Assembly: GCF_020184175.1 (NCBI RefSeq)
Contig: NC_065533.1
Location: forward strand, 18,250,695-18,314,694
DNA from: Aphis gossypii
Taxonomy: Eukaryota > Arthropoda > Insecta > Hemiptera > Aphididae
DNA length: 64,000 bases
Direction of reading: 5' to 3'
Both the position numbers and the translations under genes were made by a program. Below, one piece after another: positions 27,901-37,960 of this stretch (positions are counted from its first letter, which is position 1; each line of letters opens with the position of its first letter). A model generated the notes under the pieces. It was not told where the DNA came from, made no database searches, and saw only the letters and a list, made by a program, of their open reading frames with translations.

Positions 27901-30513
27901 TAAATTAAAATAGAACTCATTATTCGCTAGTTGTTTGTGCGTTACGCGATCATGTGGATAATCCTAATACTATTTCTTAGTCTATTTTTGTTTTTTAAAT
28001 GTCGATTTCAGATTTATTGAGTACCAACAATAAATACTATTACACTAATATGTACCCCGCGGTATCATCAACTATATATAATATTAAATTATATATTATG
28101 CACATTTTCGCTAGTCTATAAATTATAGCAATAAATATTGTTCGAAACCTGATGTCTGTAATTATTCCATCCATCCGAACCGGCTACCAAAACCACCCAT
28201 TTCTTTCCTCCGAAAAAATGATTTTCATTATCGGTCCACGGTTTCCTGTAACTGTTTGGCAGGAGAATTGCAGTTGATCCAATGGCAAATAATGCTAGTG
28301 ATACGAAACTAAAAACTTCTGTAATTACACAAAAGATATTATACCTATGTAAATATTATATTGTGAATATAGCAACTACGTTTGGACCACATTACATAGG
28401 TACCTATATCAAAAGCGTATCGTACTATCGTCAGATCGTAAATGTATTATCTTTTAAAATAGTGTGTTTGAATAGGATGCCATGGCCGATAGATAATATA
28501 ATATCTATAAATTATAACAATTATACCATAGTTTTATATATTTTTTAAATACTAAGTTTTCCTTCAGATACCTATAGAGAAATTTCGAAGCCCCATTATA
28601 GAAAAAATGTTATGAGCGTTTGAATTTTAAATTTCTACGGAATCGTGTAACAATAATGATTTATCCTCAAACAATTTTCAATATTTGATATTATTCAAAA
28701 ATTATAAGTTATAGATACTTGAAAATTTCAACAGTTCTTTGGATTGTCATTTTCTTTACATAATTTAATTTTCAAAATACTGTTCAAGGCTATTTATAGG
28801 CACTTGAAGTATTTGTTTTTGTTTAGTTTTTTTTTTTATATAAATATCGATAAAAAAATGTTGGCTCAGTCAAAATACTTGAAAATTATATTCAAAGTTT
28901 ATACAATGATACCTTTAATTTTATTCAAATTTAACACATAAATAATAATGACTTACTGTATAGCAGAGCGTTCCTCACTTGACCGCTCTTGTTTAGTTTT
29001 ATTTTGAGTATTTACATAAAATAAATACAATTATAATAAACTATAGAATCAAAAGTATGTATGTACCTATTGTTTATAAATTTGGTAATTGATACTCACC
29101 ATGGTATACAATGAAAATAAACAGAGGAGCTTCCTAAAATACCTTTGACACTTATAAAATAATTATTATCTTTATGATTTTATTATTATAGTGGCGTTAG
29201 GCTGGGACGCTGAGTTGGAGTTAGCTTCTATTGTGGGACAGACTTCTTTTATTTTTCTGAGATGAAAACCGAGCCGACTTTGTATGTGACCGTCAGCTAG
29301 TCAACCCGAAGTAAAATTTAACCACAGTTTGTACTCGCGGTCTCAGTATGTATGTCAGAGTAAACATGAAATACGAGTATATAATATAATATTTAGAGAG
29401 TTCAATAAATTGTACAGAAGTTTTCTTTACCGCTGTTAAAATCTTATGAGTAACAACCCTACATTTCTTTTGTTTTTACAATTATAGTAACTATTATATA
29501 GGTAGGTACTTACTATTTAAATAGGTTGTCTATATACTCAACAACATTATACTTATTACCTACAGAATATACTGGATTAAGCCATTTTAAGCCTCATAAG
29601 TAAGTATAAGTAAGACTGTAAATCAGGCGTTTAAAAAAAGAATTGAAAAAGATTGTATTAAAACACGTGATCAATATCATTATTACCTACCTATTTATTC
29701 CCGAAATATGAATTTTAAAATATTATATACTTAATAATAAGTAGGTACTTCTATAATTATATATGTTTTAAAAATAATGTTTTTTTTAACAATTATGATA
29801 TATGTTATGTATGTATTAAAGTTATATTGTTGCACATTTAATTATTTATTTGTTGAATCATTTTCTGTTTCGAATAAAAAAAGTATCTAGTTTTATTCTA
29901 TGCGATGATTAATGGTATCGTTTTTTTTCTTTAATATGAAGGATAATTTTAAGAATGCCTTTAGGTAAACCGGTAGTAAAAATAGAAAATAAGTATTCGT
30001 TTTATATTATTATTATGTTTAGACTTTACAAATTCAATAAAATTAATTTATAAAAGTTTTGAAACGATAAAAAATTGAACTCGTATACGTATACTATACA
30101 TAGGTTTATTGAAAAAATCGAAAAAAATGTATAATAGATTTGCGGAATTTTACTTAAATTCACCGACATTTTTTTATCGATATATTCAATATCCCAATAA
30201 ATATAATATAGAACGGAGATTATTATGGTGTTGTGGGAACGAATGACAGTGGAAAAAATATGTATCAGTGTCAATCGTAGACGTGTTATCCTACACTGCG
30301 TCTTAATTACCCACCTACCGAGTTATTTTATTTTAACTATATTGACTATTGAATATTAATATAACAACGTAAATGACTTAGGTACCTATGTATATAACTC
30401 AACTGACAACTACGTTGCTTAGGGTTGGATTACAAGTAGGTATGTAGGTATGACTATTTGCGTTTGTGCCGCTACTCTATAAGATCATAAAACCCTCGAT
30501 AAAACTTACCCAT
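18963..30513 (-). CDS. Legumain-like asparaginyl endopeptidase (gene C), 12 exons, 473 aa
   Basis: Second complete C13 protease. Exons in coding order: 30510-30513, 28149-28318, 26244-26341, 24818-24899, 24246-24331, 23603-23741, 23442-23511, 22757-22884, 21451-21651, 21242-21358, 20976-21161, 18963-19103. Exons 3-8, 10 and 11 equal those of gene A in length; exons 2, 9 and 12 differ by 15, 9 and 6 nt. Exon 1 (ATGG followed by gtaagttttat) matches gene A beyond the donor, which supports the distant start. The signal peptide is MEVFSFVSLALFAIGSTA. NYRHQ ends at residue 58. The catalytic residues are His160 (FVDHG) and Cys201. Cys201 is followed by Lys (EACKAGSM), where gene A has Glu and most family members are acidic. 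Intron 1 (2.2 kb) and intron 11 (1.9 kb) carry dispersed repeats. The gene runs tail to tail with gene A. It appears functional, but expression is unverified. Confidence 0.9.
20320..20890. repeat. Dispersed repeat copy in the last intron of gene C
   Basis: It carries 'tagaatcgtttttcgtatac' near 20777 and 'gatacccacttgcc' near 20856. These words recur in the element at 35026-35600 ('cagaatcgtttttcgaatac', 'cacttgccgac') and in fragments at 28970 and 32296. They mark one aphid-type dispersed family. Boundaries are approximate and no coding capacity is seen. Confidence 0.5.
28152..28985. repeat. Left arm of an inverted duplication around gene C exon 1
   Basis: This segment contains exon 2 of gene C, the start of intron 1 and a dispersed-repeat copy. 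It recurs in inverted orientation at 32296-33580. For example, 'aggatgccatggccgatag' at about 28478 pairs with 'ctatcggccatggcatcct' at about 33263. The arms enclose about 3.3 kb that includes exon 1 and the promoter region of gene C. Confidence 0.75.
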
Positions 30514-32295
30514 AATATCGTCTTCGTGGTTGTCGTGATTACCCGATGTCTATAGCGATGTATTCGTAAATTTTAATGATATATATAATATATATAGAGG
30601 AAGTATTATGTTGTCGGACACCGATGCGGTCTTCGCTTCGGTCGCTGTGGCGGCAGCGGTATAGGATTAAACTAAATCATAATCGGCGACATTATCATTA
30701 TTTCTATGTACACAACCTATTAACAAAAAAAAAGTCTACGATGTAATATATTATACCGACAATGTCGTCACCGGTCGTCAGGACGCACCTATTCAATAAT
30801 AATGTGTAGCCTACGTGCGCATATAAATACATATAATTATCTCATGTCAGAGTACAGATAATATTATAATGCGCGTAAATAACACAATGTTATAATATTA
30901 CATTAAATATCGTGTAGCTGTTATTGTAGGCCGGCCGAAGAGCGTTTCGCAATGCGTAGAATAATATTAGTACCTATGATGTGTCAACGATACCTATTAA
31001 TATTTTATTCGATTGACGATGGAGATGATAAGAGATAAGAACCACCTGTCGGGTGTCGAGTGCCTAACCTATACCCACAAATCGCTGTGCGCGATAAAAG
31101 TCTATACCTATACGTGACATCGAGTGCAGTTCTACGTCTTGCCAAGTGCCTAGGTATATTAATAGTGCTTAGCGTTGTATAGATAGATACTTTTATATGA
31201 CACTTACTGGTGTGATCGAAACGTCTGAGTGTACTTATTTTATTTGAAAAATACCCAACACGCGTAACGAAACAGTACAGTGTAATATAATTTCTACTTC
31301 AGCTAGATAGGTAGGTACCTACGAAATCCAGCGTTTCAAAACCGTCCGAGATAATAATAATTATACAATAAAGTGTTGTTCACGTCGGGCTGGGGGTGCA
31401 TTATTCGATTATGAGTATTATTATATTATGTGAAGACGAAATAATTTTGTATTATTCGCCATTTAACTTTTTACATTGGTTGTCTATACGATAATAACCG
31501 CACAATATTCTTTCTCCGTGATAATAACACGGATAGGATGTATAGTCAATTATATTTTATTATGCATATATTTAACAGTGATGGAGATTATGATTATAAT
31601 AATATTAAAAATATTACTAGGTTAAGAATTTATATGAAAAAAATTGTAAATACTTAGGTATCCCCGGATTCCCAATAGTAACATATAAAATTAATAAAAA
31701 CAAAATACCTACGCAGGAATGTTGTTTAAAATAGTTAAAATGTTTATTAGAAGTAGCTATTGGGTATATTAGTAGGTATAGACATATTAACATATTACAG
31801 ATATTATATTATCTATTACAGATTAATTCATTTAGGGTGTTTTTTGGCTACCTTATTTTCTCATGTACTATACGGCGCGGACTTATAAGTTACAAAATTC
31901 GAATTTATTGTAAATTGATGGTCTAAAGTTAAATCATTAATTCCACAATAAAACTAAATTTACTATTTAGTCGTATAGAATATAGATGACATAATAAACC
32001 ATATTGCTTATGACTAGTAGCACATACTGGAAGGTACAAGTTACACAAAGAAATTAATTTAAATGTATAAATGATAAAGATAATATTATGTTTATGTTTT
32101 GTAAAGCACTTACGGGCTACGGCTTACTTCAGATATATTATAAATAACTGAATAATTATTTTTCAAACGTTAATTAAAACATAATTTATATTTAATTAAA
32201 AACATTTATAAACACAATAGGTACCTATTTAAAAAATATTAAATCTAGCAATTACAAATGTTTTGAATAATCGAATAATTAAATTAAAAAAAGTA
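30514..32295. other. Probable promoter and 5' flank of gene C
   Basis: Upstream of the minus-strand start codon the DNA is less AT-rich than average up to about 31400, and it includes a CG-containing stretch near 30610-30660. An open stretch beginning ATG at 30608 ends after 18 codons and is probably meaningless. TATATA words at 30580-30595 could serve as a TATA region for gene C. No other gene is seen. Confidence 0.4.
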
Positions 32296-33580
32296 TGGTC
32301 AAGTGGGTACAGCTCTGCTGTATATTAAGTGCCGCGTAGTTCACTATTATGTATAGGAGTGTTAATTTTGAATCCAATGATAGATATCACGATTCTTAAC
32401 GGAGATGATTTGTCAGCCTACTACCTATATATTTTTCAGTGGGCGGTGAAAAAGGTAGTTTATGTTTTAATGATCTGAATATATCCCAAAATTAAATCAT
32501 GTATAGAAAATGCCAATTTAAACAACTAGTGTTTGTTTCAAGTTTCTACGACTAGTACTTTTTTACTACAACAAAAATCTAAAATTATTTGGTACTAAAT
32601 TGTTATTTTAATAAATTATATTATTGTAAGTGAAACTTATGTAAAATCTTTTATTAAATTTTCAATTCTTATCTATTTATACAACAATTTTTAAAGCTAC
32701 AAAATTATTTGCAAACAATACAAACATTCATGATGTTGACGAATTTTGTCAATGTTAGAACTTCAAAAACAAATTTAAAAAAATTGTGCATATGTATTCT
32801 TATAATTTTTGAATCACTATAAGAATAACTTATGAGGAACGTTGTATTGAATTTTCAACTATTTTGACTTGGCAAAAAAAATGTTATCGTTTATAAAAAA
32901 AAAAACCGAATATTTCAAATGCCTATAAATAGCCTTAAAATAAGCGAAATATTTTGAAAATTAAATTATGTAAAGAAAATGACAATCTAAAGAACTGGTG
33001 AAATTTTCAAGTATCTATGACTTATAATTTTAGAATAATAACAATTATTGAAAATCAATTGAGGATAAATCGTTATCGTTACGCGATTCCGTAAAAATTT
33101 AAAATTCAAACGCTCGTAACATTTTTCCTATACTGAGGCTTCAGGATTTCTTTATAGCTATTTGAAGGAAAACTTATGAAAAACTTAATATTTAAAAAAT
33201 ATATTAAGCTACGACGATATAATATTGTTATAATCTATGTATATTATATTATTTATCCAGACTATCGGCCATGGCATCCTATTCAAACACACTATTTTAA
33301 AAGATACAAATACAAATACAATCTGACGATAGAACGATACATTTTTGATAAACTTATGTAATGTAATTAAATTGCTATAGTCATAATATAATATTTACAT
33401 AGGTATAATATTTTTGTGTATTTACAAGAGTTTTTAGTTTCGTACACTAGCATTATTTGCATTTGGATCAACTGCAATACCATGCCAAACAGTTACAGGA
33501 AACCGTGGACCGATAATGAAAATTATTTTTTCAAAGCAAAGAAATGGGTGGTTCGGATGGATGGAATAGTTACAGTTATC
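32296..33580. repeat. Right arm of the inverted duplication
   Basis: Inverted partner of 28152-28985. It is longer because the dispersed-repeat portion is more complete: 'gattcttaacggagatgatt' at 32391 matches the terminal word of the element at 35026-35490. A segment beginning 'aaattaaatcatgtatagaaa' near 32490 is echoed near 32960. Its distal end carries the broken legumain exon 2. Confidence 0.7.
33427..33580 (+). pseudogene. Broken copy of legumain exon 2
   Basis: The segment aligns with gene C exon 2 across the signal peptide and the start of the catalytic domain. One base is missing in the signal-peptide region, which brings an immediate TAG. About 13 bases are missing in the stretch encoding VLVAG, where a short repeat (GTGGTT/CCGGTT) may have driven the loss. 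The acceptor CAG is altered to AAGAG. Homology stops at the exon edge near 33580. It cannot be part of a working legumain. Confidence 0.85.
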
Positions 33581-33680
33581 ATTAGTATTAAATAGCCGAT
33601 TCTGCGTCCCCCCCGTTTCACTAACCCCGCCAGAAATTGCGCCACCACGCCACCCCCTCTAAACACCTCATAGTGGATCA

Positions 33681-33845
33681 TACATACCTATATACCTATA
33701 TACATATATACATACATACATACATACATACATACATACATACATACATACATACATACATACATACATACATACATACATACATACATACATACTTACA
33801 TACATACCTATATACATACATACATAAATGCCTATATACATACAT
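33681..33845. repeat. (TACA)n microsatellite
   Basis: Tetranucleotide repeat, pure from about 33711 to 33795 and degenerate on both sides. It is open in several frames and produces long Tyr/Ile/His or Cys/Met/Tyr peptides that are not genes. Confidence 0.95.
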
Positions 33846-34280
33846 ACGTGACATCTTAATAAATTCGTGTTTGTAATAGAGCGTTTAAAATAATTATTGT
33901 ATTTAAAACGTAAATAATACACGGTAACGACGGTTAACATGTATAATATAAAATATACACTCCTAACTCGTACGATGCTCTGACAGTAACTGTTGACTGC
34001 AGCGCATACAGTTTGAGGGTATTGCGAAGACATAGCAAAGAAACAATAATATTATTAATACAAATTAAAATAACCAAATAGTGTTATATGTACCGTTATC
34101 GGGTCCACAGATGTGTGACCTTGTTAACTGTTAAGACAATATCACCAAACGCGGATTGATTTTATAATGCTATGTAATACACATGTTCTTACTGTGTGTC
34201 TGTGTATTCAAATTATACACCCCTAGTGGTAAAATATTTCTAGGGCATTTACAGATAATGTCTACGAATATCGGGGATAC

Positions 34281-34800
34281 TTGTCACCACCGTACATGTT
34301 TTCGAATCCACCAGTGTTACTAGTGACCGACAGCGACGCAACGACGACTTCGCTCGACGCTCTCCCATTAGGCAAGTCAGTAAGATTTATTTTTGATCTA
34401 CTCAAACCACAAACTGACGACATAGTCCTAGGCAAACAAATTACTCAAATTCAAAATAATGGAAGGAGAGATGTTGCTTTTGACTTAAATGAAAAAGTGT
34501 TAGTAAGGGATTATAGATCTCCAAGTTCTAAGTGGAAAACAGCTATATTAACAAATAGTAACAAAAATATTAGGTACTAGAAACTATCAGGTCACCACAG
34601 ATGAAAATTACATTTGAAAACGTCATGTAGACCAAATGTTAAAAATTAAATAATCAAATCATGAACAAATTTCTAATATTAACACTGATTCAAATAATGA
34701 TAGTTATAAAAGTCAAATTTCTGAAACAACCTTAACTACCACTAATAACCATCAAAGACCTAAAAGAACTATTAGGAATCCAGCTAAATATTATCAATAA
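34281..34800 (+). pseudogene. Decayed Ty3/gypsy-like Pol C-terminus (integrase tail)
   Basis: Reading 34281-34580 gives a 99-aa stretch with the post-catalytic integrase signature. A segment ending RFIFDLLKPQ stands where such elements have a 'RT(R)FDLLKP'-like run after 'SPAELLF'. It is followed by VAFDLNEKVLVRDYR and SSKWKTAI. The frame then breaks, but '(K)RHVDQM' can be read at about 34621 and a Pro/Arg-rich tail runs on to 34800 in another frame. At least one in-frame stop and a frame change are present. No LTR, reverse transcriptase or gag was found nearby. It is a dead 3' remnant; the exact clade is uncertain. Confidence 0.7.
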
Positions 34801-35025
34801 CTTTTTGTATTATTTAAATTGTAAATTGTATATTTGTCTCATTTTTATATTGGTATTTGCCAACACGTTTATAATTTTATAATGTTATTTATTCTGTTAT
34901 TTATTCATATATCATGTTCATGTTATGTTATTATTTATATATATAATATATACTGTTATTATGTTATTATAAGTTTTAATTTGTATTATAAAATATTAAA
35001 TTTTCATAGTATATTCATTTTTTTA

Positions 35026-35490
35026 GATTCTGAACGGAGAGATGAATGTATTGATTTTACAATGATGTATGTTTTTTTTTGTGTCTGTGTACAGCATAAA
35101 GAGCCGAAATAATGCTTCAATTTCAAATTTCGAGGGTGGTTTCCGATGGAAAAGTGAATATCCTTGGTGCATTATAGAGGAAAAAAGTAAATATTTTCCA
35201 ACAGTTTTCAAAAAAATCGAGAAAAACAAAAAAAAATGACAGAAAAACGGGAATTTTTACACAAAACCAGTTTTCGACCGAATCGATTTTTTCATATGGT
35301 TGTAATTATTAATTATTATCTATGTGAATTATGATAACTACATGCAATGTTTTTGGAAAAATTGATTAACCATGCCTTATGCAAATGCGTCCTAACTGAA
35401 AAATAAAATATTTGTTTCAAAATAGAATATATGACAATATTTATATAATATCATATATTCTAGACTGACAAATCATCTCCGTTCAGAATC
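35026..35490. mobile_element. Inverted-repeat dispersed element
   Basis: The ends are GATTCTGAACGGAGA (35026-35040) and its exact reverse complement at 35476-35490. The inside is AT-rich and non-coding. Right of the second end, 'cgtttttcgaatacaatg' and 'gtaccacttgccgac' continue the family sequence seen at 20777 and 20856, so the full unit may extend to about 35600. Related fragments lie at 32391 and 37815. No transposase was seen. Confidence 0.55.
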
Positions 35491-35614
35491 GTTTTTCGAA
35501 TACAATGATACCTATCATTGCTTTTAAATTTAACCTACCCTAGTCCGAGGTCCACCCCACCCCCTAATGTACAGCAGAGCGGTACCACTTGCCGACTTTT
35601 TTTTATTTATAAAA

Positions 35615-35822
35615 AGTACGCGTCACGAAAACGTGCGGATGACCGCCGCGCGCCCAGTGGCCATTTCTCGTTAGTGATATCCAAACTGTTCCAAAATGTA
35701 TAGTACCTGTCAAACCAGTGGCACGCACTTGTAAAAGAGATCAAATATTGAGGCCCACTGGTTTTTAGAAAAATCGACAAATGGCGCGCTGCGGTGATCC
35801 GCACGTTTTCGTGACGCGTACT
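35615..35822. mobile_element. 208-bp MITE with 26-bp terminal inverted repeats
   Basis: Both ends begin AGTACGCGTCACGAAAACG and match for 26 bases without mismatch. After one mismatch the match continues with ACCGC. No clear target duplication is seen (left flank A-rich, right flank 'atagtgg'). The element is GC-rich against an AT-rich background and lies 245 bp upstream of the zinc-finger/BIR start codon, so it may have supplied promoter sequence. Superfamily not assigned. Confidence 0.7.
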
Positions 35823-36066
35823 ATAGTGGCGAAGCGTTGTATATTAATGTCATCACAAAGTGTAACACTGTATTAGAGAGAATGTGTTGATAACACATTC
35901 ATCAACTTGTATTTGATTAGTCTTTTGCTGTTATACCTGTATGATGTTTAAACTGACGTGAGACGTGTTATTAAAATAAGAGATTGTATTTTAAAAAGTA
36001 GTGTTTTTCATCCGTTTTAATCACAATTGTTGTATAAGATACACTGACGCGATACATTTTTCTAAG

Positions 36067-37071
36067 ATGTTTAAGTGCGTGACATGTAACAAAGAGTACG
36101 CTCACAAGCGTAATCTGGTCAGGCACGCTAAAATCCACGACGGAACGAAGAATACGTGTGGGATTTGCCTCAAGACGTACTCCCGGAAGGACAAGCTCGG
36201 TGACCATTTACACACTTGTCACAGTAAGTACATTGTACAATATCAATCGTTTTGACTCGGGGTCATTAATAAAATTATTTAAAAAAAAATAGGTATCCCG
36301 AAAAATTCCCTGGACATGAGAAGGTCGTTCGAATAATAACCGGTGAAACTGGTAAATAACGTTTTTTCCTTATTATTATAATAATATCGTCAATGTTTTA
36401 ATATCTTTTAATAATCCGTTGTAGCCCGCGATTCAGTCATACACTGGGCACTACCCGCAACACCGCCGTCGCACGCCGACCCAGTCGCCCAATCTCCAGC
36501 GGCCATCTCGACAGACGGTCGTACGGACACGTCTTACCCGCTCGAGGCCTCCTCTACGAGCGCGAGCCCGCCATTACGACCAACCACCCAACAATTTGCA
36601 CAAAAAGCACGCCAACAATCACAGACACTGCCGCCGCCGCCGCCGTCTTCGATAGATCGGGCCCGTCGGCCGTCGTCGTCGCACGCACAACAATGCGTAA
36701 ACCACGTGACAAATCGTGAAGTCGATTGGCGGACGCTGGTGTGTTCGGTACAGGAGAACTCGGTTCCAAAACATCCCGAGTATTCGACCCTCCTGTCGAG
36801 ATTGAAAACATTCGATTCACATCCTCTTCGCTCGTGTCGAGACAAATATTCGTTGGCCGAATGCGGTTTCACTTACACCGGGACGGGCGACTCGGTTCGA
36901 TGCTTCTACTGCGGGCTGTTGCTATTGGAATGGGAGGAAGACGACGAAGCTTGGCAACAACACGCCATGCACAATCCCAAGTGCGTATACGTGTTGTTAT
37001 GCAAGGGCGTGAAATTTATCGAATATGCCAAAAATGCACTTCAAAGTTGCCAATGGAGAACCGAAAAGTAA
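36067..37071 (+). CDS. Two C2H2 zinc fingers fused to one BIR domain, 267 aa
   Basis: Exon 1 is 36067-36223 and exon 2 is 36425-37071. The donor (A|gtaagt) and acceptor (gttgtag) join in phase and the frame is continuous. Residues 4-24 form a finger C-x2-C-x12-H-x3-H (CVTCNKEY...HAKIH). The second finger follows at about residue 32 (CGICLKTY...HLHTCH, wider His spacing). A Pro/Ser/Thr/Ala-rich linker of about 100 residues includes five consecutive Pro. The BIR domain (about residues 170-245) has LAECGFTYTGTGDSVRCFYC and the exact zinc pattern C-x2-C-x16-H-x6-C. BIR domains of IAP proteins bind caspases or IAP-binding motifs; no RING or second BIR is present. The fingers suggest DNA, RNA or protein binding in the nucleus. 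Start chosen at the ATG just before the first finger; an in-frame GTG-led extension lies upstream. Exon 2 is far more GC-rich than its surroundings. Confidence 0.83.
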
Positions 37072-37163
37072 GATGCTGTCGGATTACGTATATTATAATA
37101 AACCAAATGCTCATTGTAATAGTGTATGATTGACTTACATAATTTGTATATTAATTGTTATTG

Positions 37164-37169
37164 AATAAA
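37164..37169 (+). promoter_or_regulatory. Poly(A) signal of the zinc-finger/BIR gene
   Basis: AATAAA occurs 93 nt after the TAA stop on the coding strand, a normal distance for a short 3' UTR. Confidence 0.6.
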
Positions 37170-37174
37170 TGACA

Positions 37175-37345
37175 AATCTTATATCTATATCTATATCTAT
37201 ACTTCTATACTATATATCTTTATCTATATCTATACTTCTATATAAAATGAAGTCGCTTTTTTGTTGTTGTTCGGGATAAACTCCAAAACTACTTATTCAA
37301 TCGTCGTGCAATTTTTTTTAAATTACAGAGGACATCACAGAGAAG
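37175..37345. repeat. 'tatatc' tandem tract and dispersed-repeat end
   Basis: Degenerate TATCTA repeats (about 37180-37240) lead into 'atgaagtcgcttttttgttg' and 'cgggataaactccaaaacta'. Such a text often marks one end of Helitron-like or similar dispersed elements in insects. I see no hairpin or CTRR end to confirm this. Confidence 0.35.
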
Positions 37346-37814
37346 GTTTAAGGTAAAAAATTAGTCCGATTAAGTTAATAAATAATTAGTTATTATTAAT
37401 TAAAATAAACGTGTAAATTGTATACCTATATAATATATTATATTGTACATATTGTGCGGGCCACGGGTTTCCTGCTACCTGCAACCTGACCTTTTTGTTC
37501 GTCGAATTGTATCGTGTTTGATATCGGCGGTGTTCCGAGAAGTTTATCACACGTACACCAACAACATGTATATTCAATATTCGTATTAATATCTTAATAA
37601 TACAAAATATGTATACTGCTAATAACCAAGGCAGTTACTGTGCGCTCGCGTCGTCTGACGCCATCCACCGCATACAATATCAATCATACGCGCCGATGTT
37701 ATTTTCAGTCGTTACGTCAAGACAGTTGCCTTCAGTGTATTACGTTATAGATTTTACTAACTACTATAATATTTTGAATTATATCTGTTATATCTGTTGC
37801 AGCCTGTATATCTT

Positions 37815-37960
37815 GTGTACATTATAGAGATCAAAAGTAAAAAGTTTCTTGCAGTTTTTAAAAACATCGGGAAAACCATAAAAAAAATAGCGGAAAATCG
37901 GGATTTTTTACGTAAAAATAGTTTATGATGACATTTTTTATATAGTTGTAAATCAAAAAC
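37815..37960. repeat. Fragment of the 35026-type dispersed repeat
   Basis: 'acattatagagatcaaaagt' followed by 'ggaaaatcgggattttttac' parallels 35172-35265 ('cattatagaggaaaaaagt', 'gaaaaacgggaatttttac'). It is an internal fragment without termini. Confidence 0.5.

Noticed and set aside
29085..29110. ATG followed by gtgagt as an alternative first exon of gene C
   Set aside because: Splicing from this phase-0 site to exon 2 gives early stops. The ATGG|gtaagttttat site at 30510-30513 keeps the frame and matches gene A.
33637..34033. Open stretches of 79 aa (plus) and 121 aa (minus) rich in Tyr/Ile/His or Cys/Met/Tyr
   Set aside because: They are translations of the (TACA)n microsatellite, which has no stop in several frames.
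36534..37133. Overlapping open stretches on both strands over the BIR exon
   Set aside because: Only the frame that joins exon 1 in phase and spells the zinc-binding BIR pattern is supported. The others are shadows made possible by local high G+C.
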